From Flavobacterium sp. SCGC AAA160-P02 (GTDB taxonomy: Bacteria; Bacteroidota; Bacteroidia; Flavobacteriales; Flavobacteriaceae), in contig KB911102.1 in NCBI GenBank assembly GCA_000383355.1, positions 49,080 to 113,079 on the forward strand: a stretch of DNA of 64,000 nt, written 5' to 3'. The notes under the pieces are model-generated. The model ran no database searches. It was not told the origin of the DNA and worked only from the letters and a program-made list of their open reading frames with translations. The position numbers and the translations under genes are program-made. This document shows positions 1 through 9,220 of this stretch, one piece after another. Positions within the stretch are counted from its first letter, which is position 1; every line of letters starts with the position of its first letter.

Positions 1-185
1 AAATAAACATCTTTAATAGATTTGGAAAAGCAGTGGCACAAATAGAGGTAGATACCCCAGGATGGACAGGAACTTACGGTGGTAAAACACTACCATCTGA
101 TGATTACTGGTTCTCTATAATTCTTGTTGATAGAAATGGAAGAACTAGAAATAGAAAAGGAAATTTCTCCTTGTTGAGGAGGTAA
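1..185 (+). CDS. C-terminal end of a T9SS type B sorting-domain protein (partial)
   Basis: Only the last 60 residues are in the window, read from base 3; the 5' part lies upstream. The piece runs INIFNRFGKAV, then GWTGTYGGKTLPSDDYWF, and ends KGNFSLLRR before TAA. This is the classic shape of the gliding-motility or CHU_C C-terminal domain (TIGR04131): a FNRYG-like strand, a GWDGTYNG-like turn, a LPSSDYWF-like strand and a basic GxFSL(K/R)R end. Such domains send large cell-surface or secreted proteins through the type IX secretion system, which fits gldB, gldC and porT elsewhere in the window. What the missing part does (adhesin, enzyme) cannot be told. Confidence 0.85.
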   Translation, partial: INIFNRFGKAVAQIEVDTPGWTGTYGGKTLPSDDYWFSIILVDRNGRTRNRKGNFSLLRR

Positions 186-232
186 CAATTAAAATACGTA
201 ACTTCATATTGTATTTATAATCAAACCAACAC

Positions 233-823
233 ATGCCATTAGTTACACCTTTATCAGCAGAACATAATCTAGAAACCAAGAGGCTAGCAGAATTTTTTAA
301 TGAAACCTTAGGTTTTTGCCCTAATTCTGTTTTAACCATGCAACGAAGACCTGCAATCTCTAAAGCATTTATAAATTTAAACAAAGCCGTTATGGCAAAT
401 GAAGGTAGGGTAACATCGGCCTTAAAGAGAATGATTGCTTGGGTGTCTAGCAATGCTACAGGTTGCAGATATTGCCAAGCACATGCTATTAGAGCTGCAG
501 AACGTTATGGCGCAGAACAAGAACAATTAGACAATATTTGGGACTACAGAACTCATCCTGCATTTTCAGAAGCAGAAAGAGCTGCATTAGATTTCTCATT
601 ATTGGCTAGTCAGGTTCCTAATGGAGTAGATGCTGCTATAAAAAAACGATTATATGAATATTGGAATGAAGGAGAAATTGTAGAAATGCTTGGGGTAATT
701 TCACTGTTTGGCTATTTAAACCGCTGGAATGACTCTATGGGAACCTCTATAGAAGAGGGAGCTGTAGCATCTGGAGATCAATATTTAGGCAAACATGGCT
801 GGGAAAAAGGAAAGCATAGCTAA
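233..823 (+). CDS. Carboxymuconolactone decarboxylase (AhpD-like) family protein
   Basis: A 196-residue all-helical protein of the CMD/AhpD superfamily. The diagnostic C-x-x-C-x-x-H signature is visible as C78, C81 and H84 within GCRYCQAHA. In AhpD-type members these residues form a peroxidase or disulfide-relay centre, so a role in peroxide or thiol metabolism is likely, but the substrate is unknown. It follows the sorting-domain gene by 47 bases and precedes the M28 peptidase by 27 bases on the same strand, so it may share a transcript with the peptidase. No signal peptide is seen, so a cytoplasmic location is expected. The family is clear; the exact function is not. Confidence 0.85.
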   Translation: MPLVTPLSAEHNLETKRLAEFFNETLGFCPNSVLTMQRRPAISKAFINLNKAVMANEGRVTSALKRMIAWVSSNATGCRYCQAHAIRAAERYGAEQEQLDNIWDYRTHPAFSEAERAALDFSLLASQVPNGVDAAIKKRLYEYWNEGEIVEMLGVISLFGYLNRWNDSMGTSIEEGAVASGDQYLGKHGWEKGKHS

Positions 824-850
824 CACAAACAATAACTTAAAATTTTTATC

Positions 851-2410
851 ATGAATAAAATACACCTAGTAATCATTGTATTGATGACAAGTTTTATGAT
901 GACTGCACAATCAAACGAATCTAATGATGCTGTTATTGAAAACATTGTTAAAGAAGCCAATGAAAACTCTCAATTAGAACAATTAGGGCATGAATTAATG
1001 GATGTTATTGGGCCGCGTTTGGTAGGAACTCCACAAATGAAACAGGCCAATGATTGGGCAGTTAAAAAATACAATTCTTGGGGAATTACTGCTAGAAATG
1101 AGCAATGGGGAGCTTGGCGTGGCTGGGAGAGAGGAATTACTCATATAGACATGACGTATCCTAGAGTACAATCTTTAAAAGGAACTCAATTAGCTTGGAA
1201 CCCAAGTACTTCAGACGAGGGTGTAACAGCAGAATTAATAACCTTGCCAACGGTAGCAGATTCACTAGCATTTGCAGACTGGTTGCCTTCAGTGAAAGGA
1301 AAATTAGTGATGATTTCTATGAATCAACCAACAGGAAGACCCGATTATAATTGGGAGGAGTTTGCCACTGAAAAATCATTTGAAAAAATGAAAGCAAATA
1401 GATCTGAGCAAACAAAAGTATGGAGAGAAAACATGAGTAACACTGGTTATAACCGAAGAACTATTATTAAAGCTTTAGAAGATGCTGGTGCTTTAGGGCT
1501 TGTTGCCTCTAGCTGGTCTCGCGGATTTGGAGTGAATAAAATTTTTAGTGCCAGAACAAAAAAGATTCCAACAGTAGACCTAGAATTAGAAGACTACGGA
1601 ATGTTATATAGAATGGTTGATTATGGCGATAAGCCAGTAATAACTATAGTTGCAAAATCTAAAGAACTAGGAGAAGTTCCAAATTTTAATACTATTGCAG
1701 AAATTAAAGGAACCGAAAAACCAGAAGAATACATCATTCTTTCTGCACATTTTGATTCTTGGGATGGAGGAACCGGTGCAACAGACAACGGAACCGGAAC
1801 CTTGGTAATGATGGAAGCTATGCGTATTTTAAAGAAAATGTATCCAAATCCAAAGCGAACAATTTTGGTAGGTCATTGGGGAAGTGAAGAGCAAGGATTA
1901 AACGGATCTAGAGCCTTTGTAGAAGATCATCCAGAAATTGTAAAAAATATACAAGCTTCTTTTAACCAAGACAACGGAACCGGAAGAGTGGTTAATATCT
2001 CTGGACAGGGTTTTGTGCATTCTTATGATTATTTAGGACGATGGCTCGCAGCAGTACCCAAAGAAATTACAGATGAAATTAAAACAACATTTCCAGGAAC
2101 TCCAGGAGGAGGAGGTTCTGATTATGCCTCTTTCTTAGCGGCTGGTGTTCCAGCATTTAGCTTAAGTTCTTTAAGCTGGTCTTATTGGAATTATACATGG
2201 CATACCAATAGAGATACTTATGATAAAATTGTTTTTGACGATGTGCGAAACAATGCAATTTTAACAGCTATTCTTACCTATATGGCAAGTGAAGACCCAG
2301 CAACAACTTCTAGAGAAAAAAGAGTAATGCCTTTAAATTCTAGAACAGGAAAACAAAGAACATGGCCTACACAACGCTCTCCGAATAGATTGGGTGGAAT
2401 GGATAAATAA
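851..2410 (+). CDS. Secreted M28 family metallopeptidase
   Basis: 519 residues with an N-terminal signal peptide ending near residue 20 (MMTAQS). The C-terminal half is an M28 zinc aminopeptidase/carboxypeptidase domain. Candidate ligands fall in the usual order: H300 (SAHFDSWD), bridging D312 (GATDNGTG), catalytic/ligand pair E346-E347 (GSEEQG), D374 (NQDNGTG) and H451 (WHTNRDTYD). The middle region, about residues 130-270, fits a protease-associated insert between the N-terminal part and the catalytic core. It is expected to act in the periplasm or outside the cell on peptides. The last residues are basic and show no clear type IX sorting domain. A strong hairpin follows the stop codon. Confidence 0.9.
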   Translation: MNKIHLVIIVLMTSFMMTAQSNESNDAVIENIVKEANENSQLEQLGHELMDVIGPRLVGTPQMKQANDWAVKKYNSWGITARNEQWGAWRGWERGITHIDMTYPRVQSLKGTQLAWNPSTSDEGVTAELITLPTVADSLAFADWLPSVKGKLVMISMNQPTGRPDYNWEEFATEKSFEKMKANRSEQTKVWRENMSNTGYNRRTIIKALEDAGALGLVASSWSRGFGVNKIFSARTKKIPTVDLELEDYGMLYRMVDYGDKPVITIVAKSKELGEVPNFNTIAEIKGTEKPEEYIILSAHFDSWDGGTGATDNGTGTLVMMEAMRILKKMYPNPKRTILVGHWGSEEQGLNGSRAFVEDHPEIVKNIQASFNQDNGTGRVVNISGQGFVHSYDYLGRWLAAVPKEITDEIKTTFPGTPGGGGSDYASFLAAGVPAFSLSSLSWSYWNYTWHTNRDTYDKIVFDDVRNNAILTAILTYMASEDPATTSREKRVMPLNSRTGKQRTWPTQRSPNRLGGMDK

Positions 2411-2426
2411 TTTAGTCACAACATAA

Positions 2427-2467
2427 AAAAAACCTCATCATATTTTAATTTTATGATGAGGTTTTTT
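2427..2467. terminator. Bidirectional intrinsic terminator (M28 peptidase / rsmI)
   Basis: Perfect 15-bp inverted repeat: arms 2427-2441 and 2453-2467 with an 11-base loop. The arms are A-rich at the left end and T-rich at the right end, so both strands read as stem plus U-tract. It lies between two convergent genes. Confidence 0.85.
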
Positions 2468-2483
2468 CTTTTTTAAAAGAATG

Positions 2484-3155
2484 CTATTTTTTCCCAGCAA
2501 CTACAATAACAATCTCTCCTTTTGGTGGTTTGTTTGTATAGTAGGCTAGCACCTCTGTGACAGTGCCACGTTGTGTTTCTTCAAATAGCTTGGTGAGTTC
2601 TCTAGAAACTGAAACCAAACGGTTCTCTCCAAAATATTCAGCAAAATGTGCTAAGGTTTTTAGTAATTTGTGAGGAGATTCATAAAAAATCATGGTGCGT
2701 GTTTCTTCTGCCAATTCTAACAAACGCGTTTGTCGACCTTTTTTAACCGGTAAAAAACCTTCAAAAACAAAACGGTCATTTGGAAATCCAGAATTTACTA
2801 GGGCAGGCACAAAAGCTGTGGCACCGGGTAGGCAGTCTACTTCAATATTGTTTTGTATGCAGGCACGAGTTAATAAAAAACCAGGATCTGAAATAGCCGG
2901 TGTTCCAGCATCAGAAATTAAGGCACAGGTTTCTCCGTTTTGTATGCGCTGTACCACACCATTTACAGATTTATGTTCATTGTGCATATGATGGCTGTGC
3001 ATTTGGGTAGCAATCTCATAGTGTTTTAGTAGTTTTCCGCTGGTTCTGGTATCTTCAGCTAAAATAAAATCTACTTCTTTTAAGACTTTAATAGCCCTAA
3101 AAGTCATGTCTTCTAAATTTCCTATGGGTGTGGGCACTAAATATAATTTACTCAT
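2484..3155 (-). CDS. rsmI: 16S rRNA (cytidine(1402)-2'-O)-methyltransferase
   Basis: 223 residues of the SAM-dependent tetrapyrrole methylase fold. The N-terminal LYLVPTPIGNLEDMTFRA block, the AEDTRTSGKLL motif and the glycine-rich SDAGTPAISDPG loop are characteristic of RsmI, which 2'-O-methylates C1402 of 16S rRNA in the ribosomal decoding centre. The protein stops soon after the core (KGEIVIVVAGKK), so the C-terminal extension of the longer proteobacterial form (about 286 residues) is absent. It sits downstream of the cupin gene on the same strand with 35 bases between, so the two may be cotranscribed. Confidence 0.95.
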   Translation of the reverse strand: MSKLYLVPTPIGNLEDMTFRAIKVLKEVDFILAEDTRTSGKLLKHYEIATQMHSHHMHNEHKSVNGVVQRIQNGETCALISDAGTPAISDPGFLLTRACIQNNIEVDCLPGATAFVPALVNSGFPNDRFVFEGFLPVKKGRQTRLLELAEETRTMIFYESPHKLLKTLAHFAEYFGENRLVSVSRELTKLFEETQRGTVTEVLAYYTNKPPKGEIVIVVAGKK

Positions 3156-3190
3156 GCAATATTTTTATTAGTCAATTATTCATCAATAAT

Positions 3191-3553
3191 TTAGATTTCT
3201 TCATAGGTTTCTAGCGTAATATCTGCCAGTACATCGCCTGTGTGTTTTGTGCTTAATGGCTCAAATAACAACAAGTGAGTTTCTTCTTTTGCAATGGGTT
3301 TATGAAGAACTCCTTTAGGAACTATAAAAAATTCACCTTTATTTAAAACTACCGTTCTATCTTCAAGTACCAACTCTAATTGCCCTTTCATGACAAGAAA
3401 TAGTTCGTCTTCATCATCGTGTTTATGAAAAACAAATTCGCCCTTAATTTTTGCCAATAAAATTTGCTGATCGTTTAGTTCTCCAATTCTTTTAGGAGAC
3501 CATAAGTCTGTAAAAAGTTTAAATTTCTCTTGAATGTTAATCACCTTGCTCAT
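3191..3553 (-). CDS. Small single-domain cupin protein
   Basis: 120 residues forming one cupin barrel. The first cupin motif is H43-x-H45-x4-E50-x6-G57, a perfect match to G(X)5HXH(X)3-4E(X)6G. The second motif contains H84 in VPKGVLHKP. These four residues normally hold one divalent metal. Stand-alone cupins of this size have very varied roles (isomerases, dioxygenases, sugar or hormone binding), and nothing nearby picks one. It precedes rsmI on the same strand. The family is certain and the function unknown. Confidence 0.85.
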   Translation of the reverse strand: MSKVINIQEKFKLFTDLWSPKRIGELNDQQILLAKIKGEFVFHKHDDEDELFLVMKGQLELVLEDRTVVLNKGEFFIVPKGVLHKPIAKEETHLLLFEPLSTKHTGDVLADITLETYEEI

Positions 3554-3583
3554 CAGGCAAATTTACGAAAAGTTAATTGAGCT

Positions 3584-3758
3584 GGTGCGTTAAGGATTGA
3601 AACGACATCCTTTTTAATTGCTGATAGTTTCCAGCAATTAAAAAGATACAGTGAAAAGCCTGCCATTTCTTATAAATAACCCACATTACTTGTTTGTTCT
3701 AAAGAAAAAAATGACCCGCTTAGATGCTTATTTAAGAGCAAAAAGAAATGGAACGCCC
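3584..3758. other. Candidate structured RNA or dispersed flavobacterial intergenic repeat
   Basis: This 340-base gap between the cupin gene and aspS holds no convincing protein gene. It contains nested complementary parts: a short stem 3594-3597/3607-3610, then a perfect 13-bp hairpin with arms 3611-3623 and 3632-3644 and an 8-base loop. A possible long-range closing stem pairs GCGTT at 3587-3591 with AACGC at 3752-3756, with flanking GG/CC. The parts GGATTGAAACGACATCC and GATACAGTGAAAAGCC resemble, from memory, an element seen in other flavobacterial genomes whose central hairpin varies while its flanks stay constant. It is not placed as a terminator, because the flanking genes diverge. Strand and function are unknown. 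Confidence 0.4.
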
Positions 3759-3764
3759 AAACCA

Positions 3765-3793
3765 TTGTTATTGATAGTATTTGATTAAATTTG
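3765..3793 (+). promoter_or_regulatory. Likely aspS promoter
   Basis: TTG at 3765-3767, an 18-base spacer, then TAAATTTG at 3786-3793, matching the Bacteroidota -33/-7 form TTG-N19-TAnnTTTG. A second -7-like box, TATTTTTG, lies at 3805-3812. Confidence 0.55.
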
Positions 3794-3893
3794 TAGTCGA
3801 TAACTATTTTTGGTTTCTAAGAAGGCAGAAATTGTTGTTTTTGTGTATTTCTATTGTAATGGAAATGGCAGTATCAATTATTAATAAGAAACA

Positions 3894-5648
3894 ATGTATA
3901 GAACACATTCTTGCGGGGCTTTAACAGCTTCAGACATCAATACAGAAGTAACCTTAGCGGGCTGGGTACAGAAATCTAGAGACAAAGGATTTATGATTTG
4001 GATAGATCTTCGGGATCGGTATGGTTTAACACAATTGATCTTTGATGAAGAAAGAACTGCAGCTAACCTAATGGACATTGCCAAAAGTTTAGGACGTGAG
4101 TTTGTGATTCAGGTAACAGGAACTGTCATAGAAAGACAGTCTAAGAACCCCAATATGAAAACCGGAGCTATAGAAGTTTTGGTTACTGAGTTAACAATTT
4201 TAAATGCGGCTAAAACACCTCCATTTACTATTGAAGATAAAACTGATGGAGGAGAAGATGTGAGAATGAAATACCGTTATTTAGACATTCGTAGAAATCC
4301 GGTAAAAGAGAATTTATTGTTCCGTCATAAAGTGTCTATGGAGGTTCGTAAATATCTTTCTGATGAAGGGTTTGTAGATGTAGAAACACCTTATTTAATA
4401 AAATCTACACCAGAAGGAGCTCGTGATTTTTTGGTGCCTTCTAGAATGAATCAAGGTCAGTTTTATGCTTTACCACAATCTCCACAAACATTCAAACAAT
4501 TGTTAATGATTGGTGGTTTAGATAAGTACTTTCAGATTGTAAAATGTTTCAGAGACGAAGACTTACGTGCAGATAGACAGCCAGAATTTACACAGATAGA
4601 TTGTGAGATGGCGTTTGTAGAACAAGAAGATATTTTAAACACATTTGAAGGTTTAACGCGTCATTTATTAAAAGAAATAAAAGGGGTAGATGTAGCAGAG
4701 TTTCCAAGAATGCAGTATGATGATGCGATGAAATTGTATGGAAATGATAAGCCAGACATCCGCTTTGGGATGCAGTTTGGAGAATTAAACTCTGTAGCTC
4801 AGCACAAAGAATTTGGGGTGTTTAATTCAGCCGAATTAGTTGTAGGGATAGCCATTCCAGGAGGAGCTTCTTATACCAGAAAGGAAATCGATAAATTAGT
4901 AGATTGGGTACGTCGTCCTCAGGTGGGGGCTTTGGGCATGGTCTACGTAAAATGCAACGAAGATGGTTCTTATAAATCGTCTGTAGATAAGTTTTATAAC
5001 CAAGATGATTTAGCTAAATGGGCTGAAGTAACTAGAGCTAAAGTAGGTGATTTAATCTGTGTTTTATCTGGAGATACAAACAAAGTAAGAGTGCAGTTGA
5101 GCGCCTTACGAATGGAAATGGCAGAACGCTTAGGACTGCGTAATCCAAAAGAATTTGCACCATTATGGGTAGTAGATTTTCCTCTGTTAGAATTGGATGA
5201 AGAAACAGGTCATTATCATGCCATGCATCATCCGTTTACCTCGCCAAAACCCGGTCAGTTAGAGTTGTTAGACTCTAAACCGGGCGAAGTAAAAGCCAAT
5301 GCTTATGATTTGGTATTGAACGGAAATGAAATTGGTGGAGGTTCTATTAGAATTCACGACAAAGAGATTCAGGCAATTATGTTAAAGAAACTTGGTTTTT
5401 CTGATGAAGAGGCAAAAGCACAGTTTGGGTTCTTAATGGATGCTTTTGAATATGGTGCGCCACCACATGGTGGTATTGCTTTTGGATTGGATAGATTGGT
5501 GTCTATTTTAGGAGGGCAAGAAACCATACGAGATTTTATTGCTTTTCCAAAAAACAACTCTGGTAGGGATGTGATGATAGATTCACCAGCCACCATAGAT
5601 GATACACAATTAAAAGAATTGAATATCAAATTAGATATTCAAGAATAA
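3894..5648 (+). CDS. aspS: Aspartyl-tRNA synthetase
   Basis: 584 residues, the normal length of the bacterial-type enzyme. The N-terminal OB-fold anticodon domain spans about residues 1-105 ([20 protein letters not shown]). The class II catalytic core follows: motif 2 is [18 protein letters not shown] and motif 3 is [13 protein letters not shown] near residue 530. A GAD insertion lies in between, about residues 280-410, as in bacterial AspRS. It charges tRNA-Asp in the cytoplasm; whether it is discriminating cannot be read here. It stands alone behind its own promoter and ends in a clear terminator. Confidence 0.97.
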   Translation: MYRTHSCGALTASDINTEVTLAGWVQKSRDKGFMIWIDLRDRYGLTQLIFDEERTAANLMDIAKSLGREFVIQVTGTVIERQSKNPNMKTGAIEVLVTELTILNAAKTPPFTIEDKTDGGEDVRMKYRYLDIRRNPVKENLLFRHKVSMEVRKYLSDEGFVDVETPYLIKSTPEGARDFLVPSRMNQGQFYALPQSPQTFKQLLMIGGLDKYFQIVKCFRDEDLRADRQPEFTQIDCEMAFVEQEDILNTFEGLTRHLLKEIKGVDVAEFPRMQYDDAMKLYGNDKPDIRFGMQFGELNSVAQHKEFGVFNSAELVVGIAIPGGASYTRKEIDKLVDWVRRPQVGALGMVYVKCNEDGSYKSSVDKFYNQDDLAKWAEVTRAKVGDLICVLSGDTNKVRVQLSALRMEMAERLGLRNPKEFAPLWVVDFPLLELDEETGHYHAMHHPFTSPKPGQLELLDSKPGEVKANAYDLVLNGNEIGGGSIRIHDKEIQAIMLKKLGFSDEEAKAQFGFLMDAFEYGAPPHGGIAFGLDRLVSILGGQETIRDFIAFPKNNSGRDVMIDSPATIDDTQLKELNIKLDIQE

Positions 5649-5651
5649 AAT

Positions 5652-5675
5652 AAAATCTCGCAATAGCGAGATTTT
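5652..5675 (+). terminator. Intrinsic terminator of aspS
   Basis: Perfect 10-bp stem with arms 5652-5661 and 5666-5675 and loop AATA, followed by more T residues. It lies 3 bases after the aspS stop and 16 bases before the next start. Confidence 0.85.
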
Positions 5676-5690
5676 TTATTACCTTGAAAT

Positions 5691-6410
5691 ATGAAAAAAA
5701 TCATCTTACTTCTGCTGGCTATATGTTCAGCTAGTCAATCTTTCGCACAAGAAATCACAGGAACACAACTATTAGATAAAGCCATTCAGTTTCACGACCC
5801 TAATGATAATTGGAAAACATTTACAGGATCTTTGTTTGTAACCATGGAAACCCCAAACAAGCCTAAAAGAACTAGTGAAATTAGAATAGACTTACCTAAC
5901 CAGTCTTTTTATGTAAAAGCCTCTCAAGGAGATAAAACAACAGTTTATAGTGTAACCAAAGATGTATGTAATATTCAGTTAAATGGAAAAACACCCACAG
6001 AGGAAGAAAAAACAAGCAATAACTTAAGTTGTGATCGTGCTTCTATGTATCAAAATTATTACACCTATTTATACGGATTGCCAATGAAACTCAAAGATGC
6101 AGGAACTATTATAGACGAGAATGTAATTTTAAAGGAGTTTAATGGAAAAAATTATTTAGTGCTAAAAGTTACCTATGAAAAAGAGGTAGGAAAAGATACT
6201 TGGTATTTTTATTTTGATCCAACAACCTATGCTATGGAAGTCTATCAGTTTTATCACGAAGAAGAGAAAAATGATGGTGAATTTATTTTATTGTCAGGCT
6301 TAGAAACTGTAAATGGAATTAAACTGCCAAAAGAACGCGCCTGGTATTACAATAAGGAATCAAAATATTTAGGCACAGACTTTTTAATCACAAGACAAAG
6401 ATATGATTAG
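5691..6410 (+). CDS. DUF6503 family exported protein (lipoprotein-sorting-like fold)
   Basis: 239 residues with a clear signal peptide (MKKIILLLLAICSASQSFAQ). The body starts with GTQLLDKAIQFHDPNDNWKTF and continues in alternating strands, as in the DUF6503 family, which resembles the LolA/LppX lipid-binding fold. No cysteine follows the signal, so it should be a soluble periplasmic protein. It is followed 12 bases later by the ClC gene on the same strand, a likely two-gene transcript. A second, divergent member of the same family lies at 59611-60372. Function unknown. Confidence 0.75.
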   Translation: MKKIILLLLAICSASQSFAQEITGTQLLDKAIQFHDPNDNWKTFTGSLFVTMETPNKPKRTSEIRIDLPNQSFYVKASQGDKTTVYSVTKDVCNIQLNGKTPTEEEKTSNNLSCDRASMYQNYYTYLYGLPMKLKDAGTIIDENVILKEFNGKNYLVLKVTYEKEVGKDTWYFYFDPTTYAMEVYQFYHEEEKNDGEFILLSGLETVNGIKLPKERAWYYNKESKYLGTDFLITRQRYD

Positions 6411-6422
6411 CAATAACCTATA

Positions 6423-8204
6423 ATGTCCACCAAAAAGAGAAATATTTTTACTAAAATTTTAATTTGGAGATATAAGTTCATCTCCGAGCGGCAGTTTATA
6501 CTGGTGTTAAGTATTTTTGTTGGTTTTTTAGCGGGTTTAGGTACAGTTCTATTAAAATATCTCACACTATTTATTCAATCTGTTTTAGAAGGTGGGTTTA
6601 TAAAAAATTACTACTATTCATTGTATTTTATTTTTCCAATTATAGGGGTTTGGCTCGTATATCTGATTAAAAAGAACTTCATTAAAAAAGAAATAGGTCA
6701 TGGTATTTCTACCACCTTGTATTCTATTTCTAAACGAAGCGGAATTATAGAGCGTTACAAAATGTTTGCTTCACTTATAGTCGCGCCAATTACAGTTGGC
6801 TTTGGAGGATCTGTTGGATTGCAAGGACCTGCTGTAAGTACAGGAGCAGCCTTAGGGTCTAATGTTGCAAGATTGTTTCATATGAACGCAAAAACAAGAA
6901 TGTTATTAATTGGCTGTGCAACAGCAGGAGCTATGTCTTCTATGTTTAAAGCACCAGTAGCAGCGATTGTTTTTGCCATAGAAATATTTAGTTTAGACTT
7001 AGTTTTTGCATCTTTAGTGCCATTGCTTTTGGCTTCTATTGCAGCAGTTATTACCTCTTATTTTTTTAGAGGAACGGATGTCTTATTTAGTTTCGAATTA
7101 CTAGATGCATGGCGGGTTAAAGATATTGTATTCTATGTATTGTTAGGCTTAGCAACAGGTATTGCTTCTGTCTACTTTTCTAAAATGTACTTTTTGATTA
7201 CACGTTTTTTTTCGCGGTTTTCAAATGCCTATATAAAGATTGGAATTGCTGCAATTGCTATTGGGTTTATGTTGTACTTATTTCCACCATTGTATGGTGA
7301 AGGCTACGGACTAATTAATAATTTGCTCAATGGAAATACAGAAGTAGCGCTCAGCGGCATTCAATATCAAATAGATTTCAACAATATTTGGATGGTGATT
7401 GTAATACTGCTAATTATTGCAGTTTTTAAAGCGATCGCTATGACCACAACTTTTGCAGCAGGGGGTGTTGGAGGAATTTTTATTCCTACATTATTTATGG
7501 GAAGTGCATTAGGTAATGCAGTTGCAAAGGCCATCAACCAGTTTGGGTTTGAGGTCTCAGAAGCTAACTTTACCTTAATTGGGATGACAGGTCTCATGGC
7601 CGGAGTATTGCATGCGCCTTTGACGGCAATTTTCTTGATTGCTGAAATTACAGGCGGATATGATTTGTTTGTTCCTCTAATGTTAGTAGCCACCATTTCT
7701 TTTGGCTTCACAAAATATTTTGTGCCAAATTCTATTTATACAGCAGAACTTGCAAAACGAGGCGAACTCATTACAAATGATAAAGACAAGAATGCGCTCA
7801 TGATGCTAAATATAGACAGAGTTATAGAGACAAATTTTATTAAAATATCAACTGAAATGACCCTTGGAGAGATGCTTAGAAAAGGAGTTTCTAAATCTAG
7901 TAGAAATATTTTTCCAGTGGTTGATGAAGCCGAGCAATTTCTAGGAATAGTCTTATTAGATGATGTGAGATCTGTAATGTTTGATCAAAGTTTGTACGAA
8001 AACACAACAGTTTCTCTTTTTATGAAATCTCCTCCAAATATTATTTTTTATAACGACTCTATGGAAACCATCATGGAAAAATTTAAAGGATCTGGGGCAT
8101 GGAATTTACCCGTAATTAAAAATCAAAAATACCTCGGCTTTATTTCAAAATCTAAATTACTAACAGCGTATAGAAATAAATTAATTGAGCTAACAAACTC
8201 ATAA
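6423..8204 (+). CDS. ClC-family chloride channel/transporter with C-terminal CBS pair
   Basis: 593 residues: a ClC membrane domain of many helices (about 20-440) and two C-terminal CBS domains (about 460-590). ClC landmarks are visible: GHGIST (helix D), GSVGLQGPAVSTGA (helix F), the AIEIFSLD segment and GGVGGIFIPTLFMG (helix N). The residue normally Glu in G-x-E-G-P, the external gate, is Gln here. The inner proton glutamate position (second E of IEE) also appears to be Ile. In studied ClC exchangers these changes uncouple Cl- from H+ movement, so this may be a passive anion conduit. Its stop overlaps the convergent glpQ stop by 6 bases. Confidence 0.9.
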   Translation: MSTKKRNIFTKILIWRYKFISERQFILVLSIFVGFLAGLGTVLLKYLTLFIQSVLEGGFIKNYYYSLYFIFPIIGVWLVYLIKKNFIKKEIGHGISTTLYSISKRSGIIERYKMFASLIVAPITVGFGGSVGLQGPAVSTGAALGSNVARLFHMNAKTRMLLIGCATAGAMSSMFKAPVAAIVFAIEIFSLDLVFASLVPLLLASIAAVITSYFFRGTDVLFSFELLDAWRVKDIVFYVLLGLATGIASVYFSKMYFLITRFFSRFSNAYIKIGIAAIAIGFMLYLFPPLYGEGYGLINNLLNGNTEVALSGIQYQIDFNNIWMVIVILLIIAVFKAIAMTTTFAAGGVGGIFIPTLFMGSALGNAVAKAINQFGFEVSEANFTLIGMTGLMAGVLHAPLTAIFLIAEITGGYDLFVPLMLVATISFGFTKYFVPNSIYTAELAKRGELITNDKDKNALMMLNIDRVIETNFIKISTEMTLGEMLRKGVSKSSRNIFPVVDEAEQFLGIVLLDDVRSVMFDQSLYENTTVSLFMKSPPNIIFYNDSMETIMEKFKGSGAWNLPVIKNQKYLGFISKSKLLTAYRNKLIELTNS

Positions 8205-9185
8205 TTTAGCCTGTAAAATCTCTCTCATTCTGTTAGGAAAATCTGTAAAACCACCATCTGCTCCTGCTTGATGTATAATAACATCAATCATTTGTTCAAA
8301 AGAATCAAATTCATCTAATTGGTCTTCTCTAAAGGTATAAGGATGAACAACCAGATCTAGTTTGTGAGCCTCTTTAATTAAAGGAGTAAACGAAAAACCA
8401 TCAGCGGTCTTTGAAGAGATAAGGTGCTTGTACCAAGGGCCTATACCATCTGCATAACTTGCATAAAACTCCAAAAGATTTTTTTGTTCTGAGAACTCCA
8501 TTAATTGAACTAAAAATAATTGAGACTTCAATTCTTTTCTTATTCGTTCTAATTCTACAGCATCAAAAGATTGAACAATACACTTGTCATTTTTAGTCTT
8601 ATAACCATAATCGGATAAAATATTTAGCACAATTTTTGAAATATCTTTTCCGTTTTCGTGATGAAATTCTGGTTTTTTAATTTCAGGATATATTCCAATA
8701 TTTTTACCCGTGCTTTTATTGAGTCCTTGAATTAGTTCTATTTCATCTTGTAAAGAATGCAACCGAAAAGAACTTGTTCCTTTAGGAAATCTATTTGGGT
8801 AAATTTGCAGACCTGTTTCTGAATCAAACCGTTCGGTAACCACTAAGGTTTTAATTTCTTCAAAAGTAAAATCAATCACATAATACCTACCATCTTCTCT
8901 TTTTCTGTTAGGATATTTTTCTAAAACATTTGTGACATCATCTAGTAAAATATCGTGAATTACAATAGGAACATCATCTTTACTCAATACTACATCTTGT
9001 TCAATATAATCTGCCTGCATGGCATATGCCATTACTTTAGATGCTAAGGTATGTTCAGGCAAATATCCAGAAGCTCCTCTGTGAGCAATCACAGTTATTT
9101 TTTTAGTTGATTTTATATCTTTTTTTTTATTGGATTGGCAGGACAAGATTGCCAAAAACAAGAGTATGAATACAAGATTTTTCAT
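8199..9185 (-). CDS. glpQ: Glycerophosphodiester phosphodiesterase, lipoprotein
   Basis: 328 residues. A lipoprotein signal ends at C16 (LAILSCQS). The GDPD TIM-barrel motifs are present: AHRGASGYLPEHTLAS with the catalytic His/Arg, DYIEQDVVLSKDDVPIVIHD with the metal-binding Glu-x-Asp and second His, and IYPEIKKPEFH. The length and the long insert match the periplasmic GlpQ type. It should hydrolyse glycerophosphodiesters from phospholipid head groups to glycerol-3-phosphate and an alcohol. It is convergent with the ClC gene, sharing 6 bases at the stops, and divergent from the small membrane-protein gene at 9234. Confidence 0.92.
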   Translation of the reverse strand: MKNLVFILLFLAILSCQSNKKKDIKSTKKITVIAHRGASGYLPEHTLASKVMAYAMQADYIEQDVVLSKDDVPIVIHDILLDDVTNVLEKYPNRKREDGRYYVIDFTFEEIKTLVVTERFDSETGLQIYPNRFPKGTSSFRLHSLQDEIELIQGLNKSTGKNIGIYPEIKKPEFHHENGKDISKIVLNILSDYGYKTKNDKCIVQSFDAVELERIRKELKSQLFLVQLMEFSEQKNLLEFYASYADGIGPWYKHLISSKTADGFSFTPLIKEAHKLDLVVHPYTFREDQLDEFDSFEQMIDVIIHQAGADGGFTDFPNRMREILQAKL

Positions 9186-9220
9186 TTAAAAAAAGTTTTA
9201 TTTAAAGGTAGAACTTTTTG

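Noticed and set aside
3594..3603. GGATTGAAAC, which resembles the end of many CRISPR repeats
   Set aside because: It occurs once here, with no spacer-repeat array and no cas genes; it is better explained as part of the structured element.
3711..3788. A 25-codon ORF (MTRLDAYLRAKRNG...) between the cupin gene and aspS
   Set aside because: Very short, unrecognised, and it overlaps the likely aspS promoter.
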